Below, one piece after another: positions 1-9,200 of a stretch of DNA of 16,022 nucleotides (positions are counted from its first letter, which is position 1; each line of letters opens with the position of its first letter). The notes under the pieces were generated by a model. It was given only the letters and a program-made list of their open reading frames with translations, was not told where the DNA came from and searched no databases. The stretch comes from Chrysochromulina tobinii (lineage: Eukaryota; Haptophyta; Prymnesiales; Chrysochromulinaceae), in assembly GCA_001275005.1 (NCBI GenBank), contig JWZX01002220.1, forward strand, positions 1 through 16,022, written 5' to 3'. Position numbers and translations under genes: made by a program.

Positions 1-611
1 GGGGACTCAGAGCTCGGCCTCACAAGGCCAGCTCTCGGGGCTGATTATTACTTAACATCCCTAACAAGTGTGATGCACAGAGAAGACCGGCCACCGCCCG
101 CCGGCTGTGCCACCGCCCACCGCTGCCACGCCCGCCGCTGCCACGCCCCCGCTGCCACGCCCGCCGCGACCCGGGCCGGCCGCACGTTAGACGTTTCAAA
201 GCTCAAATGGCAGACCGCCTCCCCCTCGCCTCAACGAAAAAGCGGGGCGGCGGGCGGTTGGCGGGGCGACGCACCGGCGGACGCGCGGGCGAGCGGAGCC
301 GGACCCGGAGGGGGACGCCGCCCCCCTCATGGGAGGCGTCCACGACGATCAACAACGCCACAGCAAAGACGAAACCTCCCAACCCACCCCGGCGTCGGGA
401 AAGCGGGGTTCGAGGTGTGGGTCTTGAATCTCTAGGTATTTCCCAGACTGCGCAACCGCAAGGGTCAGTGGGTCACTGTGCGCTTTGGCTCGCTTTCTCG
501 CTTGTCATACAAACTTCGTGAGAACTGGGCGCGCGGGGGTCCGCGAGGACGCTTCGAACGGTTCGGGTGCTTAGCTCCTGGAGTCCGTGGTTCGTATTTG
601 AATTTTCTCAC
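1..611. other. Gene-poor, low-complexity flank (probable intron or intergenic DNA)
   Basis: No reading frame here has domain-like composition. Plus-strand frames over 70-521 are rich in Arg, Pro, Gly and Ala, as expected from GC-rich repeats. The stretch holds an imperfect hairpin at 10-34 (arms gagct-ggcct and aggcc-agctc, one bulged base, 4-base loop) and a 15-bp tandem repeat at 121-164. It lies immediately downstream of the last recognisable RNase II coding sequence on the minus strand, so it may be part of an intron of that gene. No RNB-domain exon was recognised on the minus strand. Confidence 0.5.
121..164. repeat. 15-bp tandem repeat, about 3 copies
   Basis: The unit cgctgccacgcccgc occurs at 121-135, with one change at 136-150, and shortened by one base at 151-164. 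It is a small GC-rich minisatellite in the non-coding flank. No function is apparent. Confidence 0.75.
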
Positions 612-1336
612 GAGGATGCGAGCGTGCAGAAATCTGACTCCTTGGCGTGGCTCTCGCACCAGTGCTCCTTGGAGGCCTGCACGGAGGCGCGCGTCTTGGC
701 CTTGTAATCGACGTTGCTCAGCGTTTTGAAGAACACCTTGCCGAGATCGGACGTGAGCAGCTTGTACGCACGGTACACGTCCAGCTGCGTCTTGTACATA
801 GACCCATCGACCTGCTCGAGGATGGACTTGGCGCTCACGGAGGGTTCGTCTGCGTCGGCGCAGAGCTCCCACGCCATCTCGAGGAGCTCGGGCTGCACGA
901 GCTCGGCCGGACTGGCCGCCGCTATCGCAGTGTACTCCTTCAAGATATCCGACGGCTCCTTGAGCTTACCCTTATACGTACCGAGCGAGATGTGGATGAA
1001 CTTTGATTCCACCGCGTGGCGCGTGCCGCTCGCGTCGACGAGCGTGACCTTGTCCTTCCTTGTGTCGGCAGCCTCGACGATGCCGAGCAGCGGCGCCATC
1101 TTGGACATCTTGTGAGGATCATGGAACTCGACGATCGCACCGACATCCAGCAACATGGATGGCTCATGCGTGTCCTCCTTCTTGAGCTGCACAGCGGCGC
1201 GCGCGTGTGTGGCCGTCGACCGTCGCAGTATCTGCGGCCCGCTCTGCAGCCCGCTCTGCAGCCCGCTCTGCAGCCCGCTCTGCGGTGTGAAGTTTACCAA
1301 CGCGACGATCACAAGAGTCATCATCGCCGACGACAT
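612..1336 (-). CDS. Plastid-type RNase II family protein, N-terminal exon (partial)
   Basis: This exon matches the N-terminal region of cyanobacterial/plastid RNase II-family 3'-5' exoribonucleases, which process and degrade RNA. Read from the ATG at 1336, it starts with a short hydrophobic stretch (MSSAMMTLVIVALVNF) resembling a signal peptide. A Ser/Thr/Arg/Ala-rich stretch follows, including LQSG repeats, resembling a transit peptide; together they suggest bipartite targeting to a complex plastid. From about residue 65 comes an SH3-like segment (GAIVEFHD, LLGIVEAAD, VTLVDASGTRHAV), then a helical segment (ELLEMAWELCAD, VYRAYKLL, KVFFKTL) with the cyanobacterial RNase II layout. The frame stops at 610-608, overlapping a candidate donor gtgaga at 611-606, so the exon is drawn ending at 612 (phase 2). 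The catalytic RNB domain is not seen, so the gene continues off the left edge or is truncated. The frame is open upstream to an ATG at 1576, but that extension looks unlike protein. Family assignment is by remembered motif pattern. Confidence 0.6.
1238..1285 (-). repeat. 12-bp tandem repeat, 4 copies, in the leader of the RNase II gene
   Basis: The plus-strand unit cccgctctgcag runs at 1238-1249, 1250-1261, 1262-1273 and 1274-1285, the last copy with one change. On the minus strand it is in frame and encodes repeated Leu-Gln-Ser-Gly in the presumed targeting region. The 12-bp period keeps the frame whatever the copy number, so length variation would be tolerated. Confidence 0.85.
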
Positions 1337-1591
1337 AGAGTGCAGATTAGTATCCCTGATTCGGACAATCTGAACGTACATTCTTATTACATCCACGAAG
1401 GTGTGTCTCCACGGGTCCGGTGGACTTGCCCGAATGGAATGCGATAAGGTGCGCACTTTTGACGAGACTCTGGAGTTGACTTGGATGACATTGAGGGCGC
1501 CTTTCGTGGCAGACGTCCGCGCGTTGACCAAGGACGGAACAGAGGGCACGCGCCCCGTGTCCCACATTTGGAGCACGTGTGCCGCTGCGGA
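1337..1591. promoter_or_regulatory. Divergent intergenic region, presumed bidirectional promoter
   Basis: These 255 bp separate the chosen ATG of the minus-strand RNase II gene from that of the plus-strand ankyrin gene, so both promoters and 5' UTRs probably lie here. A perfect G-box/E-box core CACGTG sits at 1574-1579, 12 bases before the ankyrin ATG, within gcacgtgtgc. An inverted repeat (tccac, 7-base spacer, gtgga) lies near 1410-1426. No clear TATA box was found. The function follows from layout only. Confidence 0.4.
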
Positions 1592-2902
1592 ATGAGTTTC
1601 CGCACGCGCGAGCTTTCGGTGCTCTCCGAATTCGACCTCCGCGGCGGCGGACTTGCGGCGCTGCGATCACGAGTCGACTGGCGGGGCGGGCTGATCAAGG
1701 CCATCGCGGCGACGGCGGCGGACCTCGTCGGGACAGCGGCGCGCAAGTCGCTCATCGGCGTCGGCGTGATGCACCGCTCGTCTTCGGCGCGCGAGCGGGA
1801 TTCGAGACTCACCCTCCTCGAGGCGTGTGAGCAGGGCGAGGACGACGAGATCCTCACCATGCTTGACGAGGCGGGGAAGCCCTCATTCATCAACCAGACG
1901 GACCCCGAGGGGTGGAGCGCGATCATGTTCGCCTGCGACAACGGGCACTACGAGACGGTGCGGCTGCTCATCGAGCGGGGCGCCGCCGTCAACCAACGCA
2001 GCCGCCTCGGCACGACGGCGCTCATGATTGCATGCTCGGCGGGCTTCGAAGAGATCGCACGACTGCTGATCGAGAACGGCGCCGACGTGAGGCTGTGCGC
2101 ACAGAGCGGCTGGACGGCGCTTATGGAGGCGTGCAGCGGCGGCTACCTCTCGACCGCCCGCATGCTCCTTGAGCACGGTGCCCCCGCTGCCCAGTCGAGC
2201 GTCCACGGCGATACGGCCCTCATGCGCGCATGCATGCGTGGTGACGTGGCGCTCGTCAAGCTGCTGTGCTCGTACGGCGCGCGGCGCGATGCGGTCGACC
2301 GGCACGGGAACACGGCCGTCGACGCGGCGCGCACCTTTGCGCAGCGCCCCGAGCCAGCCGACAAGCAGCACCGCGAGATTGCTGCATGGCTCGAGCGCAC
2401 ACGCCACTGGGTCACCCCGCTCCATCACCTCGAGGTGCTCACGGCGGCGCGTGCGACGGCTCTGCTCGAGGCGGGTGCGGATCTGCACGCGCGCGCGCCG
2501 TTACCTGGCGCCGTCTCGAGCGCTCCTTTTGAGCCGCCGCTCGGCGGCGCCCGCGACGGCGTCCGCAGCTGGCGCAGACCGAGCGCTGCCGTGAGGGCCG
2601 CCGTCAGCGAGGCGGGCGCCGCCGCCCCCGCCGCCATGCCCGACGCCCTCAGCGCCGCCGCCGAGCTGCCGCCATCCCCTCTCGAGCTAGCGCAGGCGAT
2701 GGAGCGAGGTGGCAACCTCGCCGAAGACTCCGCCGCCGCTGTGGTGCTCCGCTGGTGGCGTGCGCGCCTGTTCTCGTTCCTGCTCGGAACCCATGAGCGA
2801 CTGGGGGCGGCTAGCCCCATCTACAAGCTCGCGTGCGCTCCAGAGCTCCTTGAGCTCGTCGTGGCGAGGTGGCGCGCGCTGCCGACCGAGGCGGCCGTGT
2901 GA
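1592..2902 (+). CDS. Ankyrin-repeat protein, 436 aa
   Basis: The protein has at least five ankyrin repeats, which normally form a protein-binding solenoid; no enzymatic domain is recognised. Repeats lie near residues 71-104, 106-135 (EGWSAIMFACDNGHYETVRLL), 139-168 (LGTTALMIACSAGFEEIARLL), 172-201 (SGWTALMEACSGGYLSTARML) and 205-234 (HGDTALMRACMRGDVALVKLL), with a degenerate copy at 238-269. A further TPLHHLE...LLEAGADLHAR unit follows at 275-301, then a Pro/Ala-rich insert (about 303-360) and a helical C-terminus with WWRARLFSFL and ELLELVVARW. This ending resembles ankyrin proteins I associate with haptophytes (from memory). The ATG at 1592 has G at -3. The frame is open upstream to an ATG at 1481, and 1769 is a later alternative just before the repeats. 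No intron is needed. The binding partner is unknown. Confidence 0.8.
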   Translation: MSFRTRELSVLSEFDLRGGGLAALRSRVDWRGGLIKAIAATAADLVGTAARKSLIGVGVMHRSSSARERDSRLTLLEACEQGEDDEILTMLDEAGKPSFINQTDPEGWSAIMFACDNGHYETVRLLIERGAAVNQRSRLGTTALMIACSAGFEEIARLLIENGADVRLCAQSGWTALMEACSGGYLSTARMLLEHGAPAAQSSVHGDTALMRACMRGDVALVKLLCSYGARRDAVDRHGNTAVDAARTFAQRPEPADKQHREIAAWLERTRHWVTPLHHLEVLTAARATALLEAGADLHARAPLPGAVSSAPFEPPLGGARDGVRSWRRPSAAVRAAVSEAGAAAPAAMPDALSAAAELPPSPLELAQAMERGGNLAEDSAAAVVLRWWRARLFSFLLGTHERLGAASPIYKLACAPELLELVVARWRALPTEAAV

Positions 2903-3244
2903 CCGGTCGCCCACGAGGACGCGGGCGAGCAGGCACGCGCCGCACGCATGCGCATTTGCATCGGAATGGCACGGCATTTTAGATTGAGAGTGGCAGTGGC
3001 GCGAGACGCGAGTCAAAGCGCGGACCGCGCTTCGGCTGTGCGGACCGCTCAAGGACATGCTCGAGCGGCGTCGTAGAGCGTGTGTGCACCCAGGGGTCAG
3101 AGGCATCTCACGCGTCACCCAACTTCCACAACCGTGGGTGGTTACATGATTGCGTGTTCATCAATGCAAGAATCCCGAAAAGATACGTCTCGGGTCGCCC
3201 GGTCTCGCTGGTGTCCGGAGCCCCCGACGGCGGCGCGCACCATC
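2903..3244. promoter_or_regulatory. Intergenic region: ankyrin gene 3' end and PKS promoter/5' UTR
   Basis: These 342 bp lie between the ankyrin stop codon and the chosen PKS start. They contain a 17-bp near-perfect palindrome at 3016-3032 and a direct repeat gcggaccgc at 3020-3028 and 3040-3048. The PKS frame stays open upstream, with in-frame ATGs at 3080, 3146 and 3164. If one of these were used, the enzyme would gain up to 55 residues, including an Arg/Ser-rich stretch. No TATA box or polyadenylation signal could be assigned. Confidence 0.4.
3016..3032. promoter_or_regulatory. Palindrome upstream of the PKS gene
   Basis: The arms aagcgcgg and ccgcgctt are perfect reverse complements around a single A. 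Part of the site, gcggaccgc, recurs 20 bp downstream at 3040-3048. The symmetry, repetition and position about 210 bp before the PKS ATG fit a binding site for a dimeric regulator, but no known factor can be named. Chance is possible in GC-rich DNA. Confidence 0.35.
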
Positions 3245-6200
3245 ATGGATAGGTCGAACCCCGTCCCAATCGCCATCATTGGGTACGGCTACCGCTTGCC
3301 CGGCGGCATCAATAACGACGACGAGTTCTGGAAGCTCATCTCAGAGCGCGGCTTCGTCCAGGAGCCGATCGAGGATCGGTACGGCAAAGGCCAGTGCCCG
3401 CACGACGGCTTCGACAGCCCGATGCGCGTGGCCTCGCCCTACGAGGGCCTCATCAAAGACGGTGAAGAGCTGCACTTCGATTGCGCTCTCTTCGGCATGT
3501 CGCCGAATGATGCGAAGCGCATGGACCCGCAGTGCAAGATGATGCTCTCGTGCACGTGGGAGGCGCTCGAGATGGCGGGCCTCGACCAGGCGTCGCTGCA
3601 CAACTCGAACACGGGCGTCTTTTGCGGCGTCCAGGTCTCGTCCTGCGCCGGCTGGCGCCCGCCTTATGGCGCCACTCCTTCCGACGTTCCGGGCAAGTCG
3701 CTCTCGATGATCTCGAACCGCATCTCCTTCCACTTCAACTGGATGGGCCCGTCGTTCTCGGTGGCGACGGCGTGCTCGTCGGGCATCACCGCGCTCGATG
3801 CGGCCATCAAGTCTCTCTCGCTCGGCGAATGCGACCTCGCCGCCTCCGGCGCAGTTAATTACCTCGGCCATGAGGTGGGATCCATCGGCTTCAACCAGCT
3901 CGGCATCATCTCGAAGACGGGCACCTCGCGCTCGTTCGACAAGGACGCCAATGGGTACATGCGCGCCGAGGGCGCGTTCATGTACCTGCTCAAGCGGCTG
4001 CCCGACGCGGAGCGGGATGGCGACCGCATCTTCGCTGTCATCCGCGGCTGCGGGCTCAACACCGCCGGAGCCGAGAAGGATGCGGACGTACTCACCCAAG
4101 GGCGCATGATCGTTGCACCGGTACCGCCGACGACCCCGCCCTCACGCGCCGCGCGCGCGCGCGCGCCTTCCCCGCCGCGCGCAACGGCGCTCGCGCTCGC
4201 GCTACCTCACCGGCCGCGCCATGCCGGCTCTGGCCACGGACCCTTCGGCCAAGCGAGATGCACCCGAGATGCACCCGAGATGCATCCGAGATGCACCGCC
4301 CCGACTCGAGCCACTCTCTTCGAGGCGACTCTGCCCTCACCTCCCCTAATCTCCCCTAATCTCCCCTAACTTCCCCTAATCTCCCCCGGTGCCCGCTTCA
4401 TGTTGCAGGTCGGCCACGCGCAGCAGTCCCTGATGGAACTCATCGCGCGCCAGGCAGGCATTGACCCTCTCGCCGTCGACTACGTGGAGGCGCACGCGAC
4501 GGGTACGGCCGTGGGCGACGCGATCGAGGGCAATGCGATCGCGCGGGCGTACGGCTCGCCCGCGCGCACCACGCTCCTCCGCCTCGCATCCACTCGCTCC
4601 AACGTAGGTCACATGGAGGCCGCCTCGTTCACTTGCTCTCTCCTCAAGATCCTCCTCATGCTCCAGAAGCGCCACTTTGCACCTGTGTCGGCGCATCACA
4701 AGAGCCCTAACCCCAAGATTCCATGGGAGGGGCAGCGCATGAAGGTGCAGACGAGCGCCGAACCGTTCCCACAGCGCGACGAGCCCATCCTCATCGGCAT
4801 CAACTCGTTTGGATTCGGAGGGGCCAACGGCCACTGCATCGTGCAGGAGTACAAGGCCCCCGCCACATGGTCGAGCGTGCCCGAGGCCATCCACCTCGGC
4901 CGCAAGGTCTTCTCGGTGCCCCTGTGCGCCAAGTCGGACGAGGCCCTCGTCGATCGGGCACGCCAGCTCGCCGCCTTCTTGCAGAGCGCCTCGCCCGAAG
5001 ACTCGTACACCCTCATCGGCAACCTGTGCTGCCGCGTCACGCCACACCGCGTGCGCACTGCCTTCTCGGCCGCGACGCTGCCTGAGCTGCAGGCGGCCCT
5101 CGAGGCGTTCGTGGCCAAGGCGTCAAAGAACGAGCTCAAGCCCGAGGACGTGGTGCGCGTGCAGCTCAAGAGTCGGCTGAGCTCTCAGGAGCTGATCCCA
5201 GCCGGTGTCGCCGAGGGCAGCGTCACGCCACCTACCGTCCTCTTCGTGTTTCCCGGCCAAGGCTCGCAATGGGCGGGCTGCGGCAAGCGGCTCTATGAGA
5301 CTGAGCCGGTCTTCAAGCGTGTGGTGGACACCATCGACAAGACCTGGAGCCAGTGCGCGGGCGCGGACACCCCCAAGCTGTCGGGGGTCGCCTTCGATGA
5401 GAACTTCGGCAAAGAGCTCAACGAGTGCAAGTGGGCGCAGCCAGTCACTTTCCTCATCCAGGCAGGGCTCTTCGAGATGCTCAAGGCGCATGGCGTGCAT
5501 CCTGATGCGGTCGTCGGCCACTCGGCGGGTGAGGCGGGCTCCGCGTACGCCTCGGGCGCGTACACGCTCGAGGAGGCCACACGCCTTGTGTACGACCGTG
5601 CGCGGCTGCAGCAGCTGACCGCCGGCTGCGGGCGCATGCTCGTGCTCATGATGGAGCGCTCCGCTGTCGAAGCGTCGCTGACGAAACTTGGGTTTGACTA
5701 CCAAGGGGAGGGCCTCGAGGGCGACGTGGTCGACCTCGCGTGCTTCAACTCGCCCAACAACACGGTCGTGTGCGGTGCGCCCGCCACGATTGCCAAGCTG
5801 CAGGAGGCGCTCGTCGCGGATGGGCTGCAAGCGGGCAAGCTCATCCCTGGCAACATCGCCTTCCACAGCCGGCACATGCTCCCGATCAAGGCGGAGCTCT
5901 ACAAGGTGCTCGGCCAGCTCGATGGCCCGTCGGGCGCGCTGCGCACCGGGCCCATCCCGCTGCTCTCGACCGTGACCGGCCGCGTGCTCGACAGCGTCGA
6001 TGCCAACTACTGGTGGTCCAATGTACGTCGCCCCGTCAACTTGCTCGACACGATCCGCACGGTCAAGCTGCTCCTCAAGCCCGACGTGATCGTCGAGATC
6101 TCGCCGCACATCACGCTGCGCTCGCCCATCCGCGAGTGCTACGAGGAGAATGACGGCACGATGCCGCCGTACGTGCCCACCCTCATCCGCGGCGTGGACG

Positions 6201-9200
6201 ATGCGGCAGCTTTTGCCAACGCTCTCGGCGCGTGCTTCAAGAACGGCCTGCTCGTCGACTACCGCGCGCTCTTCCCTCGCCCGGAGCCGATGACGCACAA
6301 GCTGCCGCGCTATCCGATGAAAAAGGAGCGCATGATCGATGACCTCATCGATAACTTCGCTCATCTCCGAATGGAGTCGTTCCATCGCGGCCCCATGCTC
6401 GGCGCCGATAAGCAAGGGCCCATCAAGCAATACGGCAACGTCTTCTCGAAGCCGCACTTCGTCTGGATGGCTGACCACGTGGTGCAGGAGACGGCCATCA
6501 TCCCCGCCTCTGGGTACATCGAGCTCCTCCTCGAGGCCTTCCGCGGCGAGCCGGTGCACGTAGTGCATGCACGATTCATCGCGCCATTCACACTCACCGC
6601 CGACCCGAAGCATCTTCACACCAACCTCGAGCCAGTGCCCCATGCGCCCAACCGTTACGAGTTTACGATCACCTCGCGCCCGCACTCGTCGCTCGACACG
6701 GCGTCGACGGTACACTGCGTGGGCGTGCTCGAGAAGCTCAACCTGGCCATCAAGGGCGGCCTCGCGAACGCGCTGCCGACGCAGGTGCCACTCACGTTCC
6801 CAGTGGCCCGTCCCGACGGCAAGGGCAAGTTCTCCGAGTGCATGTTCGAGAACGCCGAGACCTTTTACGCGGCGATGCAGGCGCGCGTGGGAGAGGCGTT
6901 CTCGTACGGCCCATACTTCCGCGTCATCAAGCGCGTCGACCGCGATGTGGAGACGCTCAATCTGCGCGTCGAGATTGAGCAGGAGGCCACGATGTGGAAG
7001 AAGTGGGACTTGATGGGCTACCTTCTGCACCCGACGGTGCTCGACGGCGTCCTTCAGATCTTCATCGTCTACGTCATGGAGGCGCCCGACTTTAGCGGCG
7101 TGCCCCAGATGATGAACGACTTCATCTTCGTCAAGAAGCCGACGACCGAGAAGCTCGTCTGCGTGTACGAGCCCCCGGCCTACCTCAAGGGCAACGTGCA
7201 CCAAAAGGGGCAGCTTGCCTTTGCGCTGGGCGAGCGGCCCGCAGGCGCGATCCAGATCTACGACGGCGTCACCGGCGAGCTGGTGGCCTACCTCGGCAGG
7301 TACACCTCCTTCCATGCGAACGCCAAGAAGCCCGATCTGCGCAAGTCGAAGCACTTCCTCTCATGGCAGCCAAAGGACGCATGCAATGCACCGGCGGCCG
7401 CCCAGGCGACGATCGCGCAGCTCAAGGCGGGCGCCACGCCGGTGCCCGCCGCCACCAAGACGCTGATCGCCGACCTGATGAGCATGGGACACCCGAAGGC
7501 GGGCACGCCCTTCTTTGTCAACGTGGGCGAGGCGGTCATTGGGGCGCCACCCTCGCGGTTAGCCATGGAAGAGTGCATCGGGGTGTGCACGGACAAGCCC
7601 GTCCAGTTCACCTCGATCTCGACGGACGTCGAGAAGCTCACAGCGCTCTATAACCGTTACGGCAGCTCGCACAAGGACACTCACCTGCGCTTCGTCACGA
7701 GTGCCGACGTGAGCACCTCGACCAACGGCCTGCTCCGGCCGGCGATGTTTGAGCTGCTCGTCGTGCGGGTGGGCGCGATGGCCGACGGCGCCTCCTTCAC
7801 AGACGAGCTCGCGATGCATGCTCAGCTCGTCGCCCCGGGGGGACTTCTCCTTCTCGAGGTGCTCGGGACGGCGGAGGCGGCCATCCCTGCGGGCTTCGTC
7901 CCCTTGTATGAGTCGGCCGCCGCGCCGCCGCCACTGCCCGCCGCCGACGCCGACGCCGATGCCACCATGGCCGTTCCGCTGTGCGTCAAGCTGCTCATCG
8001 CCCCGACTGAGCTGGTGCCCGTGCCAGCGCCCGCGCCCGGGGCGGCTGCCGCCGAGGCGCTCGCATCGCACATCGTGGTCGACGACACCCTAGGCTATGC
8101 AAAGGCGTGGCGCACAACCCTCGGCGGCGAGCCGGCGGCGCACGAGTTTGCTCAGGCGGCCTCGTGGACGCGCGTCGACTATTTCGCCACGCTGCGCACG
8201 CCTGAGGACGTCACGTCCGTCGGCACGCCTGATGGTCTCTACGACGCGCCCGCCGCTCTCACCGAGTGGTGCCAGCAGTTTGTGTCGCAGCGCTCGGGCA
8301 AGGCGGATGTGGCGTCGTGCGTCTTCACCGTGTTCACGACGGGCGCGGTGCTCAAGGTGACCTCCCCCGCGCAGACGGGCGTGTGGGGAGCGGTGCGCAC
8401 CCTCTCCCTTGAGCTCGGCGATGCATGCAAGGTCGACTTCCGGCTGGTCGATCTCGGCGCCATCTCCGACCTCGCCCTCGTCCCGCACCTCGCGCCACTG
8501 CGTGAGCGTGAGCTCGCGATCCGTAACGGTCGGCTGTGGACGAGTCGGCTGCACAACCTGCGCGAGACGATCCCGATCGCCCATCTGACCGCGGACGCGC
8601 CGTGCGCCTTCCGTCTGACCACTGACAATTCGGGCGCCATCGCCGACCTGCAGTTCCGCACGCTGCCCTTGCCCGAGCTCGGCCCGCTCGACGTCGAGAT
8701 CGCTGTCAAGGGCGCCGCGCTCAACTTCCGCGACATCATGGTGGGCCTCGGGCGGCTGCCGCTGCTCTCGTACGAGCGCTCGGCCCTCGGGCGTACCGTG
8801 GGAATCGAGTGCGCAGGCCAAGTCGTGCGCGTGGGCACGGGCGTCAAACGGCACAAGGTCGGTGACAAGGTGCTCGCGATGCAGGGCGGCTGCATCGCCA
8901 ACCGCCTGCGCTGCCACGAGCTCGCCGCCTTCAAGATGCCTTCGAATGTGAGCTACGAGCAAGGCTCGTCGCTCCTCTCGGTGTACGTGACTGCGTACTA
9001 CTCACTCATCTACCTCGCGCGCATGCGCAAGGGCCAGACCATCCTCGTGCACTCGGCCATGGGAGGCGTGGGGCAGGCGGCCATCGCGCTCGCCAAGCAC
9101 ACGGGCGCCCACGTCATCGGCACCGCGGGCTCCAAGTCGCGCTGCGAGAAGCTGATGGCGATGGGCTGTGTGGCTGCCTTTGATTCGCACACAACCTCTT

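Larger units (their letters stand above)
4121..4408 (+). other. Intron in the KS region of the PKS gene (288 bp, GT-AG, phase 0)
   Basis: The donor is gcaccg|gtaccg and the acceptor ttgcag|gtcggc. Splicing joins ...MIVAP to VGHAQQSL..., restoring the KS between its GRMIVAP and DYVEAHATGT blocks. The length is a multiple of three, but an in-frame stop ends the read-through frame at 4369, so retention would truncate the protein before both catalytic histidines. The intron carries an 11-bp tandem repeat (4255-4298), a 10-bp pyrimidine-rich repeat (4341-4390) and an alternating GC tract near 4147-4166. The boundaries are inferred from reading frame and KS homology. Confidence 0.85.
3263..4855 (+). 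other. PKS domain: ketosynthase (KS)
   Basis: This domain performs the decarboxylative Claisen condensation that extends the chain. The nucleophile is Cys177 in ATACSSG (codon 3773-3775), where the usual DTACSSS has Asp replaced by Ala and the last Ser by Gly. The two catalytic histidines are His321 in EAHATGT (codon 4493-4495) and His360 in SNVGHMEA. The N-terminal IAIIGYGYRLPGG, the FGMSPNDAKRMDPQ block and the terminal GFGGANGHCIV are also typical. The intron at 4121-4408 falls between the Cys and the first His. The domain looks active. Confidence 0.93.

Noticed and set aside
70-435. A 121-codon plus-strand frame in the left flank
   Set aside because: Its composition (His, Arg, Pro, Ala) comes from the 15-bp repeat and GC-rich sequence, with no motif or conserved pattern.
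540-600. Possible tRNA gene suggested by ggttcgtatttg
   Set aside because: It only loosely resembles a B box, there is no A box, and no cloverleaf could be drawn on either strand.
4121-4408. Reading the PKS as two separate genes, one ending at 4369 and one starting at 4400
   Set aside because: The first would stop within repeats and the second would begin in the middle of a KS. Splicing from 4120 to 4409 restores one continuous KS with correct phase.
5123-7354. A 743-codon open frame on the minus strand, antisense to the PKS
   Set aside because: It is extremely rich in Arg, His, Val, Leu, Glu and Asp with no domain motifs. It lies opposite an intact KS-AT-DH frame, and GC-rich codon bias leaves the antisense frame free of stops.
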